Shown in pieces: positions 47,073 through 59,295 of a DNA stretch of 64,000 bases; the stretch's first letter is position 1, and each line of letters opens with the position of its first letter. Below the pieces are notes generated by a model. The model did no database searches and had not been told where the DNA came from. It worked only from the letters and a program-made list of their open reading frames with translations. A program made the translations under genes and the position numbers. Origin of the DNA: Epiperipatus broadwayi. Its lineage: Eukaryota; Onychophora; Udeonychophora; Euonychophora; Peripatidae. Where the stretch lies: the NCBI GenBank assembly GCA_028023455.1, contig JAQFVV010000182.1, positions 1,116,001 to 1,180,000 of the forward strand, written 5' to 3'.

Positions 47073-48578
47073 TGTACCATTTTTAGGTAATCTTGAGGTT
47101 GTATACACTTTTATATACCTTATTTTCAAGCATATACAATCAACCAAATTGCACTTCTTTTCTTAATTCAACAAGGAATAAAACTCAACTATATTTTCTG
47201 GTTAATCTATCCCCAAGCATGTGACCTATATATATAATGTCAAAGTGAACTATGACTAGCAGCAATTTTTTATTTATTTATTTGCTATTTCTATCTGCCA
47301 GTGCTTCCATAAAGCACCTGCCACATAGTCAATTAATGGAGACTCAAATGTCCCAATTCTTGAATCAGCTTTGATTTATGGAGAATTATTAATTAATAAA
47401 ATGTATTGGCATTTATAAATGAGGAACTCTAAAAGGAAGATTGCTAACTGGCACTTAATACATAATTTAATAAACAAATATGCAAAGATTAGAATTACAA
47501 ATTTATTAATTCTATCCTATGACAGATTGTTAGCACACATCTATATAAAGTATTGTTATAAATAATTCATTAATATTTAAAAGTTATAAACATATTAATC
47601 TTGAATATTAACTTGATTCTAAAGTCTTTCTTAATACAAAATACTAGCTCAGTTCATGTATTAAGAGTTCATCTATTTTAGTTAAAAAAAAAATAGAAAA
47701 TAAATATACAGTTCTTATTTATCTTACCAGAACTTTCTGTGAATATTTACTAATTCTAGATGTAGGTATACCATGACCATAGATTTTCTTTCTGTGAGAT
47801 CCATTTGATACAGTTAGAGTAGTTTTTTTTTATTATTAACTTGTTTGGTGTCTGATCCTTAAGTAGACACGGCATCAGGATTAAAACATTGTATTGACTC
47901 CAGGCAATAAAGGAAGCATTGGTGACTGTATACATTTAGCAATGCATTTGATTAAAATCAAACCCATAGGTAATGACAAACACACAGCAATACATTTTCC
48001 TACAGCTTTCTATGTCAAATACGCACTTTCTTTCTTCAGGATCCTCCAAAAATTTTATTCAGCAATGCAAAAAAAAAACTGTTCTTTCTGACACAGCATA
48101 AGAATAAAATATGAATCTAAATAAAAATATGAATACCTTCTCTGTGGATTGCCCTATCCTTTTATATCCAAAAGTCTGAAGTCACCATGCAAGTCCCTGT
48201 TTACACTTTTCCTTTTTTTTTATCTTGTCCAGATGTAACTTTTCCCCAACTTTTTTTTTTCTACCATTAATTTTGGCATTTTTTTATTTACCAAGTTTAT
48301 CTTGGCAATCAGTTTCAATCGGCCATCTTTAATTAGAAGGGAACAAATGTCACATCTCCCTTTTTTTTTAATTACAGTTAATTGCATTCCGATTTTATTT
48401 TCTCAAAAAATAAAATCTGCAAGTACTTTTTTTTAATTTTCTCTAGGAGAGTTACATAAAATACCTGATGTTTATTAAATAAATTTTATATTAAAATTAT
48501 ATTTTTAAATATAATTTTCATTTAACAATTTTCTTTTAGATTAATGCCAATACACATTGTACCCAAAATAATGGTACA
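47073..48578 (-). repeat. 5' LTR of gag-only element
   Basis: 1506 bp, same termini as 43464-44694. It is longer because of a block around 47300-47520 (for example CACCTGCCACATAGTCAATT). Divergence between the LTRs is visible at many sites, so the insertion is old. Confidence 0.85.
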
Positions 48579-48822
48579 ATACACAAATTGTATATAAGCT
48601 ATTTCATGCTTTAAAGTTGAATGATTGGGTTTTCAAATAATTAAATCACATTCAAGCCAACTATTCTAGTGTATTTTAGACATGATAACCTCTGGACCAT
48701 TTGATAAGAGTGGTTTCACTTGAAATATATGTACAATAGGAAATGAATTATCTGATTGATTGGATGTTGGCTTATAATAATGCACATTCGCATTTGCTAC
48801 AATTTTATATGCCTTATTGGTT

Positions 48823-48825
<3 letters not shown>

Positions 48826-48867
<42 letters not shown>
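48826..48867. repeat. (AT)21 microsatellite
   Basis: An uninterrupted dinucleotide run of 42 bp. Confidence 0.95.
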
Positions 48868-48869
<2 letters not shown>

Positions 48870-51800
48870 TAATTTTTTTAATATATGTAAATTAAACAGA
48901 AATGTATATATATAATCATTGATTATGATGGGAATTTTCCATATATTAAATTAGAATAAATATTCATTTTTGTCATTATTAAAATAGCTCAACCAAGCTG
49001 AAATGTGTGATCTTGTAATTAACTATAACAATTGTTTAATTTTACTTTAAGTTAAAATATAGATACTCCTACTTTATAAATATATAAGATTTTATATGAA
49101 TAGTAAATCACTAAAATACTTATTTACTAATATAAATATTAATATTATGTATGAAAATCTGAAGATTCACAACATTTTGGAATTCTCATCAGAACCTAAG
49201 CATGAACATATTTAATTTATTATGTATAACTCTCAGTGGAAATACTTAGATTCTGGCAAGGATTTATGAATTTTCACATTCTTACATAAAGTCTTGTATA
49301 TTAAGCTTAGAATGACCATCTTTTAACTTAAAGTAAAATTAGACATATGGTATTGTTAATATCAAGTGATTCAACTTCAATGATCAATTTTAATTAAAAT
49401 TATCTGCTTACAAATTCATTTATAATATCAATATTTACATATTAAATTTGTGAAAATATTTAATTTATTATCATTAAAACCAGTCAACACTTAGACAATC
49501 CCAATATCAACAATCTCAAACTGTTGTCAAAGCAAACAATTGCATATATCTATAATAATTTTAATATTAAATTAATTAAGATCTTTATAAAGATTTTAGG
49601 ATTTTTTTAAGTGGCGTTATTTGATAAAAAAAATAATTAATCTCCTGCTGGACTATCAATAAACTTATTATTAGCAATAGCACAAAAAAAAAAAAACAGT
49701 GAAAAACAACATCGAACATGGCCAAACAATTTTTATTCAAACTCATTTGCAACAGACAATATTATCTTAAAACTTGAAATAATTCTAATGAGAATTTAAT
49801 TAAAGATTCTTTTGTAGTGGCTAATGTTAATAAACAAATTTTAATAATCTAAAAAAAATATTAATCAATAAATTATTATTAAAAATTTTAACTACATCTC
49901 TATAACAAATACCTAAATAAAGATTGAATTAAACACATTTCCAATGTTGTAAAAAGAAAAATAATACTTTTTTATGTGAATATTAGATAATATTCTGATC
50001 AGAAGAAAGTTATTACTCAAGATGTTTGTTATGCTATTAATTTTACGATTTAAAGTATGCTGTGATGTCATGAAAGAATTCTGGGATGACTAGTCAATCA
50101 TCTGGCTAAAGTAAGGTGTATACATGATTTACTGACCAGTTTTAATTTTTGCTGAGTAAATTTTTTGAATGACTTTTTTATCCAATGAAATTATTAAAAT
50201 TAAGGAACTGCACACTACCAAAGAAATATTCTCATAGACTGGAATAACTATCTGCAAGAAGTCTTTGTGCATAACATATTATCCCAAGATCAATGCAGAA
50301 TCCTACAAAAATGATGACTTGCAAGCTACCAGAAAACAAATATTTTTATCTAAATCATAGCTACACTTTTATTTACATTTTGAAACACATAAAAAACTTC
50401 AGTCTGCCCAGTTATTGTAAGGAACAATCTTTTACTTTTCTTTTTTATTGGGATAAATGTATATTGCTAAAAGTTTAGGTGTTGCAAGATCATTTCTTGC
50501 TAAAAAAAACACAACATAAATACTTGTTTGTTTATTTCCTGTAAATAAAGTTACAGGTTACCATTTTGTATGAAATAAGATTCTCATCATTTTTGCAAAT
50601 AACGCAATTTGCTTCAAAACATAAATACATATTTGTTTATTTTCACTATATAAAGTTATAAGTTGTCATTTTGTACTAAATAAAGTTACTTGTCATCATT
50701 TATCAAAATTGATGGACTAAGTTTGTCAAAAGATTCCATGCAGACTTTATTTTATAAGACCATAAGGTTAGAAAGCTATCACCAGACTAATATATATGTG
50801 ATATTTCACAGCAGGTGTAATATGAAAGTACTGTTTAATCTTTAAATCATCCAAAATCTTTTCAAATCACAGAAAGAAAAAAAATTATTATCATTTGAAT
50901 TCTCTATTAATTATAAGCTTATTAAAAAAAGCTAGATATTAATTTTAGGAATTTATAATTGCATGTATATTGCACAAGTAGATAAAATGAAACATATATA
51001 CACACCACTGTTTAAACACAGAAAACAAATGTGATAATTGATAAGATAGTGCAATACAATAGATTTTTCTAATAATGCATGAATAATCTTACCATGATAA
51101 TCTTTTAATCATCATACGCTAATTTTTAAGTTATCTCTTCTCTTGATATATAATTTTATTCTTCAAATATAAAAGGTAAAACAGCCTTTGAATATTTCAC
51201 TTCAAGGCCATGGTGTTCCAATAAGTTTTCATAGAATAACAGGAAAGAAGGTGGACTACCAATCTTAACAACTGGTAAGTTGTTAAGTTTTGAATGATTT
51301 TCCACCTTAGCTACTAACAAAAGATAAAGTACCCAGTGCAATAATTATTTTAAAGTAGTAGTTCTCTTGCCTTGCATGTTTAATTACAAATTAGATATAT
51401 ATATATCTCAACTGTTTATCTATCTATGATATTATTTTAAATATTTCTTTCACTTGAGTTATGTCTGTGTTTAGTAAATTATCAAACAGAGCCTTAGCAA
51501 AATTAATATATATTTTTAAATGTATTGCTAATAATAGTTAAATCTTTGATAATTTGTTAAATATGGTGAAAAGTATTCTATTAAAAAATAGTGATGTTTA
51601 AAATTTTTAAAAAATGCAAAAAACAATAATATATTTTCAACATTATTTACAATTTTCAAAAGCTGAATATTGATATTAAAATTTTTTATGCTACTGCAAG
51701 TTTTTTTAAAAAAAATAATAAAAAAAAGTACACATTCAACAACATATTGATTATCTTTTTTAAATATTTTAATGTATATATAATTCATTAGAAAACTTTA

Positions 51801-53487
51801 TGGCAAAGTTTTTATATCAAATCTGAAATTGCAATGAAAACTATCATCAATATTGCAAATATCATCATTCATTATTAATTTTGAGATAAAGTGGTTAAAG
51901 GATTCTATATCCATAACTTGGGTTTAAAACTTGGACATTTTCTGGATAGCAAAAATTCTCAAATAAGCTTAGGATTTTTTGATTAGAATCTATTTTTAAA
52001 TAGTGGGATCCAAAATAATTAGCATTGGTCATATGAATATTGGTAAAGTGAATATAAAACAAAGATTTTTGTAGTATAAAGCAGTTATACAGTATATTAC
52101 TATATATTTTCAGACAATTGATTTTAGTTCTTAAAAGGATGAAGAATTTTTATTTAAATGCTCCACTTTGTTACAATAAATATTAATTAAAGAAAGGCAA
52201 AGAGAGGTATAACATCATCTATATTCTTTTATAGGTATCTGCATTTACTTCATATTATTTTTTAGTTAAAACATGAAAACATTATAAAACTTATATTTTG
52301 AAAACTTTTATCTTTTATAATAATTATTATTTATTTATTACATAATATTTAAAATAAATAAATAATTAAAATAACTCCAAACAAAGAGAGACATATACAA
52401 AGTTCTATTCATAATAGTTATCAAATTACAAAAAAAAAAAAATCACCACATATACATTAATCATGTACAAAACATACAGTGAATAAATATATGCAAAGTT
52501 TAATACAAAAAAAAAAAACGATAATAAGAAATAAAAATACATGCAATACAATAAACAAAGTTGTAAATATATATATTAAATACAGGCAATAGTTAACCAA
52601 TTCCAAGAATAAATACCAATTAATCATGCATAAAACATACATTGAAAAAATTACAAAGATTAATTTAATAATAATAGTTACATGCAAAATAATAACCAAA
52701 ATTACAAATATTTTTAAATATAGGAAATGAAATATGAGAAGCATCTAGTAAATAAATAGCAGCAAAAAAAATTAAACTATGTGATATCATTGTAACTGAA
52801 TTGTCTATGACTACTTTCCTAATTAATGTCTGATAATACCAATTGAAGGTTTTGCTTTTATGATTTAAAATAGACTGACAACAAAATATAGCAATAATCA
52901 TTCAATATTTATAAACTTTAACAACAGACTATACAAGAATTGTTACAAATATTCTGCACAGGATTCAATCTGAATCTAGCAAAAATAATATGTACAGTGT
53001 AATTTTGAAGGTACATAATGAAACTGTATAAAACCACCAATTATAAATATTATAATACACTTTGAAAACAAGCAACATAAATAGTTAACAAAACATTCTT
53101 AAGCAAGTATTTCAAAATATAATAAAATAAATAATTAATTTGAAATAACTCAAAACATAGATACGCAATATGACTTAACTAAGACAGCCTAGAATCAATA
53201 AATACTTCCAAATGACAATAGTTACTATTGCTATGACGTTATATTTGCTATAAATGGAAATATTAAATAAATACTGAGAGTATTTATAAGATAAAAAAGA
53301 ATATATTTCATTTTACTATGATTAACTGTTAGATAGTTTTACATAAACCAGTTATTAATTAAAGCCAAATTTTATTAATCATTTGTTCAAGAAGAAACAG
53401 CATCTAAGATAGAGAAATATGATAAATTAATCATTCAAAATCATTAATAATACCATACATTTTGATTGCCAGTTTTGTCTTTTACAC
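48868..53487. other. AT-rich intergenic sequence
   Basis: Nothing coding was recognised. There is a short inverted match between about 49040 (TTTTACTTTAAGTTAAAA) and 49323 (TTTTAACTTAAAGTAAAA), possibly part of a decayed palindrome. Hydrophobic open frames at 51528-51788 and 52457-52901 are translations of A/T-rich DNA. Confidence 0.5.
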
Positions 53488-54330
53488 AATTTTTTAATTA
53501 TGAAACAAAATGACTTTGAAAACCATATAAATATGGTAGAAAAATTAAATGATAAACAGAATCAAATGCTTTAAATAAATTCAAATATTCAGTTGCAGTC
53601 TTAAGACTACTATCCAATAAAGATGCTAAATTGTGTATAACTATAAAGAGCATCCAAAGTACTTTTTCAGCAATGAAAATCACTTTATGCATATTTAAGA
53701 ATATCATCTTATCTCCATCTTATCTTTGACTATCTTCTGAAATATCATACATTAAACAGAAGTGATTGAAAAGACCCACAATTGCTAATAACTAATGGAT
53801 CACCTTTTTAAAAAATGGTTATAATAATATTCCTCTTAAACAGTTAGAAAATATAATCAGATAAAAACAAATTTATTACCTTTAATAATTTTTGATGTTA
53901 AATTATCTAAATCAGAAGAATAAACAATATCAAATAATCAATATTCAAACAAAAGAAAGAAACAGTTGTAGATTCAAAGCCAAATCATTAATAAAAGGCT
54001 CAATCTGCTGTAGATACATAAAAAAATTATTAAAAATATCACCAAAATATTTTTCTTTGCAATGTACTTCTAATATATTATCATTATTTTTAATTAAATT
54101 AATTTGATTAGAGGATTTTTTGATCAAAGAATTTTTTTGTTTTCTGTTTTAGAAAAGATTTTTACTACAAAAAAATTTCATATAATAATGAGATTTAGCT
54201 TTTTTAATAACGGATTTAATTTCGTTATTAAGTCAATTTAAAACAATCATATTATCATCAAAATACGTTATACATTTTCTCAAATTGTTTTAATTAAGTG
54301 GTCTATTATCCATGTAGACCACTTTTTATT
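53488..54330 (-). pseudogene. LINE reverse transcriptase remnant (CR1/jockey-like)
   Basis: Minus-strand translation recalls the N-terminal half of a non-LTR RT. Near 54080-54020 is FGDIFNNFFMYL; near 53835-53740 is TIF.KGDPLVIS (RT motif with KKGDP) and then FQKIVKDKM in a shifted frame; in the frame 53707-53498 is LASLLDSSLKTATEYLNLFKAFDSVYH. The last contains the KAFDSV motif that holds the first catalytic Asp region (usually DLSKAFDSVDH; here LFKAFDSVYH). The YADD part is absent. Stops and shifts abound. The clade is uncertain, but the KKGDP and LKTA..LDLSKAFD pattern fits CR1/jockey-like elements, not RTE. Confidence 0.65.
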
Positions 54331-54922
54331 ATTACCTTACAATAAATATGATCAGTTGCTTAATCAATAAAAAAAATACAAATATTCTGAAATTGTAATA
54401 AAATCATATTTACATTATTCAAACTAATTCCAGTTCTGACTGGATAATAAATTATTTAACAAGCAATAGCTTAATAACATACAAATAAATACATGGATTA
54501 TTATAAAGTGCAGACAATTTTTTAAAAAAATGGAGAATAATCCACAATGATTAAATCACATAAAGCAAATTCATAATTATAATGTGATCCAATCTAACAA
54601 ACATATGATCAAGCAAATATTTACAAACAGCAATATACCTGACTAAATCCAAATAAATCCAACCATCTAAAAATAGAATTATTTTTCTTAATTGGTAAAT
54701 CAATATTTATATCACTGATTCTTATGGTAAAAAAAATGTAAATTAACCTAATTCTACTAATAAATACTTTGAATTATTTGATTTTAAGGATATAGTGGCA
54801 CTAATACAAGATCGATGTATTGCAATTAAAGTACAATCTCTATTAGAAAGCTTAAATGTAACTAGTGTAAATGTAGCAATAGTAAGCATTAAGATAATAA
54901 AGCCAATTACTCAAGGCTTTAA
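54331..54922. other. AT-rich sequence without a gene
   Basis: No coding or repeat structure was recognised. Confidence 0.45.
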
Positions 54923-55044
54923 TAGGCAAAACTCTCTATACAGTAGTGCCATGCAAGTGTGCTGAGTGGCACTATTGCGTAGAGAGTTTTGCCTCTATGT
55001 AAAACAGTTTGTGTAAGTATAAAGAATGGTGTTCATGTGATGTT
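54923..55044 (+). repeat. Short hairpin element of family P, copy 3
   Basis: Arms 54923-54953 (AGGCAAAACTCTCTATACAG...) and 54964-54994 (...GTAGAGAGTTTTGCCT) are 31 bp with few mismatches. They are followed by the one-sided tail AAAACAGTTTGTGTAAGTAT ending TTCATGTGATGTTT. Stem ends and tail match the copies at 6539 and 12437, while the long middle is missing. Confidence 0.72.
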
Positions 55045-55095
55045 TGATGGTTTTAATGGATTTATAAATGTACATGATAACAATAAATCCTTAAG

Positions 55096-55252
55096 CTATC
55101 AACAATCTCAATCTGTAGTCAAGGCAACTTCCTTTAACAATAAGAATGGTACTATCTTTATCTATAGTCTTTAGTGCCTGCGACTATAGATAAAGATATC
55201 ATCTTTATTGGTAAAGGAGGTTGCCTTGACTACAGATTGACATTGCTAGTAG
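55096..55252. repeat. Palindrome with ~70-bp arms
   Basis: CTATCAACAATCTCAATCTG at 55096 pairs with the segment ending CTAGTAG at 55252. The complementary cores include GTAGTCAAGGCAAC / GTTGCCTTGACTAC and ATCTTTATCTATAGTC / GACTATAGATAAAGAT, around an 11-bp loop. Confidence 0.85.
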
Positions 55253-56415
55253 CATAAGGGGTGATTGTTATCAAATAGTAAGCATTGGAATAAGATAAAT
55301 CATTACAGCTCCTTAAAGTAAATATGAAGAGAGAGCAAGAATACTCTTGTAACTATGCAACCGATACAAATGTTGTTTCTTTTACAGATCCAAGACTCAG
55401 ATAAAATAATAGCATCACAAAATTGTAAAGATAGACCACTAATATATATATTTTAATTCATTAAAATGAATTTGAATATTATAAATATTCAGATGAAAAT
55501 ATTTTAAATCTTCTCTACTATCAGAAGTCAAATTAGATTATATAGTTGGAAATAAATTTCAGAAAAACAATAATTCCACTTCATTTTTAATTAGTACATG
55601 AGATCATTTCTAACATAGACCCAGGTGTTTTAAATAAATGCTACACCTTTTAGATCAATAATTTTTTATTTCACCTCAGAAAAAAATGTCAAGTAATCAA
55701 AGAAATCTTAATGTAAATACTCTGGCTGTTACTTATTAAAGATAACATTTTAGACACAGTTATAACAGATTTTTTTTTACATAAAAATGATCTAATCATC
55801 ATACAAAGAATAAAATAAACAACAATAGTATTCAGGTTTATTGGACATAGACTTTATATAAAATACCTATTCTATATTACTGTTAAGAAGACATTAAACT
55901 TCAAGCTTATTCATTATTTTAGAAATTATTTGTGGTAAATCTTTCTTACTTTGATATGGGATACTTTATAATTGAATTTCAAAATCCATTTGAAATCTTT
56001 TCAAAAGTTCAGTTTGATCCTTCAATGAAGACATCCTTATCATAAGTAATAACAAGCATGAGACAAATGAGTAATCTCCTTATTTATTCCTGTCAACATT
56101 TTGATACAAATATCAAAAGGTGCATCATTAAGAATTACTATCAATAATTGCAATTTACCCACAATCCATAGCAAAACAGAGTTTGGTGAGTCATTCAATG
56201 TAATAGCAATATTTAAATTCACATTATGAATAGAATAAGACTCTGTACAAAAAGAATATCTCCAGGTTTACTTTTTTTAAATGACATCTTTTTATGTGTA
56301 TTTTCTGATAACGTTGAATACATATACTGCACACATAGTTGAACACATATGTTAGTATAGCATCACACATGTTTAAAATTTAAGCAATACCATTAAAGTC
56401 AGAGTCATTTGGGTT
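55253..56415. other. AT-rich sequence without a gene
   Basis: No coding or repeat structure was recognised. Confidence 0.5.
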
Positions 56416-57004
56416 CTGATTATATAGTTGGGGCTTGGCTGCTTGATGGTATGGTTGCCAGTCAAAAACAATACAATGCAATATTATCAGGCTGCATGAT
56501 TTTTCTATTTTGAAATTTTTAAAACCAACTTTTACTATTAATTATTTCTATTTTGCCATTTTTAAAAACCATTTTTCATTATTCAAAACAACTTTTAACT
56601 ATATGGTGATGACAGTGACTTTTTTTGCTTTATTTGTATTACGCGATTTCTATTTTGAGATCTAATTATTAAAAACAACTTTTAACTTTTTTTTAAAAAA
56701 CTTTTAATATTTTTTAAAACCAACATTTGATTATTATTAACAACTTTTAACCTTTTCCTTGTTAAATATTCCAGTTGGCTGAGTGAAGTAAAACTTTAAA
56801 CTTTTGATTGGTTAATTACAGAATCAGCAGTAAAAATATATTCATTTTTTAATATTATATTCATTTTAGTTTTGTTTATAAAAAGTATATAAATAATTTG
56901 TCAGATTATGAAAGTGAACAAAAATTTTTTCAAAAATAAATTCTATTTATAATTATAAAAATATTCAATAGTGGAACACCTAAAAAGAAAGTTTGTAACA
57001 AATT

Positions 57005-57455
57005 AGAAAGTGCTGTGGACATCATTGATTTCTTTTTCACTTTACGTTCATGTAAAAGTAAAGAATGTTTTACTAAAATCTTACTATTTTTCTAATATAA
57101 TTATATTTTCAGCATATTTTATCAAAACAATTTATAATATGTAAAAAAATACCAACAAAATACTCTAAAACATTCATTTTTGTATGAAAATCAAATAAAG
57201 AGCTTGGGGTGATGAAAATTGTTGACAAATGTCAAATTTGTTGTTAGTGCTGATTTCTTTTTTAATTTATGTTCATCTAAAAGTAAAGAATTTTTTACTA
57301 AAATCTTACTATTTTTTTCTAAAATAATTATATTTTCAACATATTTTATCAAAATAATTTATAATATGTAAAAAAAATACTAAAAAATCACTCTAAAACT
57401 TTCATTTTTATTTTGAAAATCAAAACAAAGAAGTTGGAATGGTAAAAATTATTGA
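57005..57455. repeat. Two tandem copies of a ~223-bp unit
   Basis: TGATTTCTTTTTCACTTTACGTTCATGTAAAAGTAAAGAA at 57028 recurs with changes at 57251. The similarity continues through ACTAAAATCTTACTATTTTT and TTTATAATATGTAAAAAAAT to TGAAAATCAAA. Nearby, a second family built on AACAACTTTTAAC occurs at 56575-56690 and again at 57710-57825, on both sides of the tandem pair. Confidence 0.82.
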
Positions 57456-57828
57456 CAGGCATTCTTTTTTCATTCTTCTTTTGCTCAAAATGAGAACCAA
57501 CCAATCAGCATCTAGGAAGCCTGCCTTCTCCCATTTTTGTAGTTTCTAGAGTCATTATTATTGATTGGTAATGTAAAAACTGATGTTTTTTGAGTGACTT
57601 GAAGCCATTATTGCATCCATGCATTTTTTTCTAAGAAGGGGTTAACTTTTGGAGGGGGAACTGTCTTAACTTTTTTGGGGGTTCAACAATAAAAACACAA
57701 ACATCTTTTAACTTTCATTATTCAAAATAACTTTTAACTATACGCTGACTTTTTTTGGCTTTATTTGGATTATGCGATTTTTATTTTGAGATTTAATTAT
57801 TAAAAACAACTTTTAACTTTTTTGTGTG

Positions 57829-57960
57829 ACTTTGTCTAATGGCCAGTTCATAAATGATGTCTTTCAGTGTCATCTGCTCATGGTTCCAGAAGTACACAAG
57901 CAGCAAGGCTGTTACCAATGGTATTCTTGTGCCTTCAAACCAACTGCCATTGTGAATAGA
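57829..57960 (-). pseudogene. Merlin/IS1016-like transposase fragment
   Basis: About 35 codons read RCSIHNGSWFEGTRIPL and LLLVYFWNHEQMTLKDIIYE. The pattern GSWFEGSR.PL....LL.YFW......KDI is typical of the region between the zinc ribbon and DDE core of IS1016/ISXO2-type transposases (Merlin in animals). The DDE residues are not visible. An in-frame stop lies three codons before the fragment and the reading is lost into A/T repeats after it. The assignment is from memory of the motif and is tentative. Confidence 0.45.
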
Positions 57961-58520
57961 ACACCTTCAATGGCAGGAGAACAAAACTGAAATATTTATT
58001 TACAGCTGTACAAATTTATGCCTTGTCTGCACTTGCATTGCTTCGACTGTAGTAAGACTCAGTAACATTGTAGAAATGCCACAGACTCGGCCTCTGTTGC
58101 CAGCAAGTCAGAAAAATGTATTCTTTCAGCATCCATTTTATTAGTATCATGGTATTTCACATTGAAATGAGACTTTGCAATTTTAACTCCGAACATTCCT
58201 CTTGTCAAGTCCTTGCACCTTACACATTGTGTAAAGAAGGGTGGGGCTGGTTGGACAATTCTTAGTCAGTTACACTGCATGATTTAAGTAGAAATTAAAT
58301 TACTCTTCTATGAAGATTTTAAAAGTTATGGCCACTTGAAATCCACAGACAGTCATATAATATGGTAGCCAACTGAGAAATGTGCAAATTCGAATAAAGT
58401 GTCATGAAGCACAAAACAAGCCATATTTCTGTGCAATGCCATCAAGCAGCCTGCAGCATTTGTATGTCTTTTTGACTGGCAACAATGCCATCAAACGACC
58501 AAGCCCAGCTATGTAATCAG

Positions 58521-59049
58521 TACCATCATTTTAATACAAGCATTAAAGTTAGTTTAACATCATTAATGACATTTTTTATTTTGCATTGCTGACATCAGCC
58601 AGTGTCTCAAACTCAAGTGCTTTTAATATGGGGTATTCAAAAGTCCAAACCCATGGACATCTTATATATTTTTTCAATATTAGGAAATCTCACCATATTG
58701 AAAGTCACTCTTTAAGGAATGGTATGCTTTGCATCAGGATAATCCCGGTAAGCCCAGCCCTTCACAACATCCCACCAGTTTTATCTAAGAACTGCTCTGA
58801 ATGAATAGAGGGTCTTAGCCTTATTTCTTTTCCTTATAAAACATTAATCATTAATAAATATGCAGATCATCTATATAACAGCCCTGATGTCAATACCACC
58901 ATATATATTGTAATTTTGATCTATGCTTGTGTGACATCTTTCTTTGATGCTATGATAGATCATAAACCTGTGCTCTGCTAAAATATATTAAATTTTCTGT
59001 CTTAATGAGTTCCGTTCGTCCTTTGAGCTGTCTTATATTTTCATCAAAT
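58521..59049. other. Intergenic sequence without a recognised gene
   Basis: Somewhat less AT-rich than its surroundings. The open frame at 58586-58804 has no recognisable family. Confidence 0.45.
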
Positions 59050-59074
59050 CCCACATGGGTGTTGATTTGTATAA

Positions 59075-59295
59075 TTATCATCAATAATTGTGATCCCAAG
59101 AATTTAATCAATCTTCTCATAAATGGGGATAAATAAAGTATCTTTTGTAAAATACTTGTTTAAGATAAATAATCAGTATACGTATAGACATGATGAAATG
59201 TGTAATTATTTATATAATTATTGTCAGTGATTGGGGACCCCGGGAATTTAATCAATCTTCTCATAAACAGGGATAAATAAAGTATTTCTTTAAAA
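59075..59295. repeat. Tandem duplication of a ~138-bp unit
   Basis: AATTTAATCAATCTTCTCAT followed by AAATGGGGATAAATAAAGTAT at 59101 is repeated at about 59240 (AATTTAATCAATCTTCTCAT, then AAACAGGGATAAATAAAGTAT). Confidence 0.8.

Larger units (their letters stand above)
43464..48578 (-). mobile_element. Gag-only LTR retrotransposon with long LTRs
   Basis: Two direct repeats, 43464-44694 and 47073-48578, both begin TGTACCATTTTTAGG and end CCAAAATAATGGTACA. They therefore share the TG...CA ends and a 9-bp terminal inversion (TGTACCATT/AATGGTACA). They enclose 2.4 kb with a minus-strand gag-like region and no recognisable pol. Flanking bases ATAC (43460-43463) and ATAC (48579-48582) fit a 4-bp target duplication, although ATAC also follows the inner end of the left LTR. 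On the minus strand, the sequence right after the 5' LTR (47073 side) is A then TGGCATCCTACCATGAGG, a good primer-binding-site candidate. Confidence 0.85.
56416..58520 (-). mobile_element. Inverted-repeat-bounded DNA element, possibly Merlin/IS1016-like
   Basis: Termini of about 65 bp are inverted copies: CTGATTATATAGTTGGGGCT at 56416 against a reverse strand reading CTGATTACATAGCTGGGCTT from 58520. Both continue TTGATGGYAT and GTTGCCAGTCAAAAA. No convincing target duplication was found (TTTGGGTT left, TACCATCA right), so the exact ends are unsure. Inside, a minus-strand stretch at 57960-57829 resembles the N-terminal part of Merlin/IS1016 transposases. Much of the interior is tandem AT-rich repeat, so the coding part has been largely replaced. 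Confidence 0.55.

Noticed and set aside
48900-49360. Possible palindrome around TTTTACTTTAAGTTAAAA
   Set aside because: Only about 20 bp pair convincingly; in sequence this AT-rich that may be chance.
51528-52901. Hydrophobic open frames resembling membrane proteins
   Set aside because: Phe, Ile, Leu, Tyr and Lys enrichment is what A/T-rich DNA yields in any frame; no conserved features.
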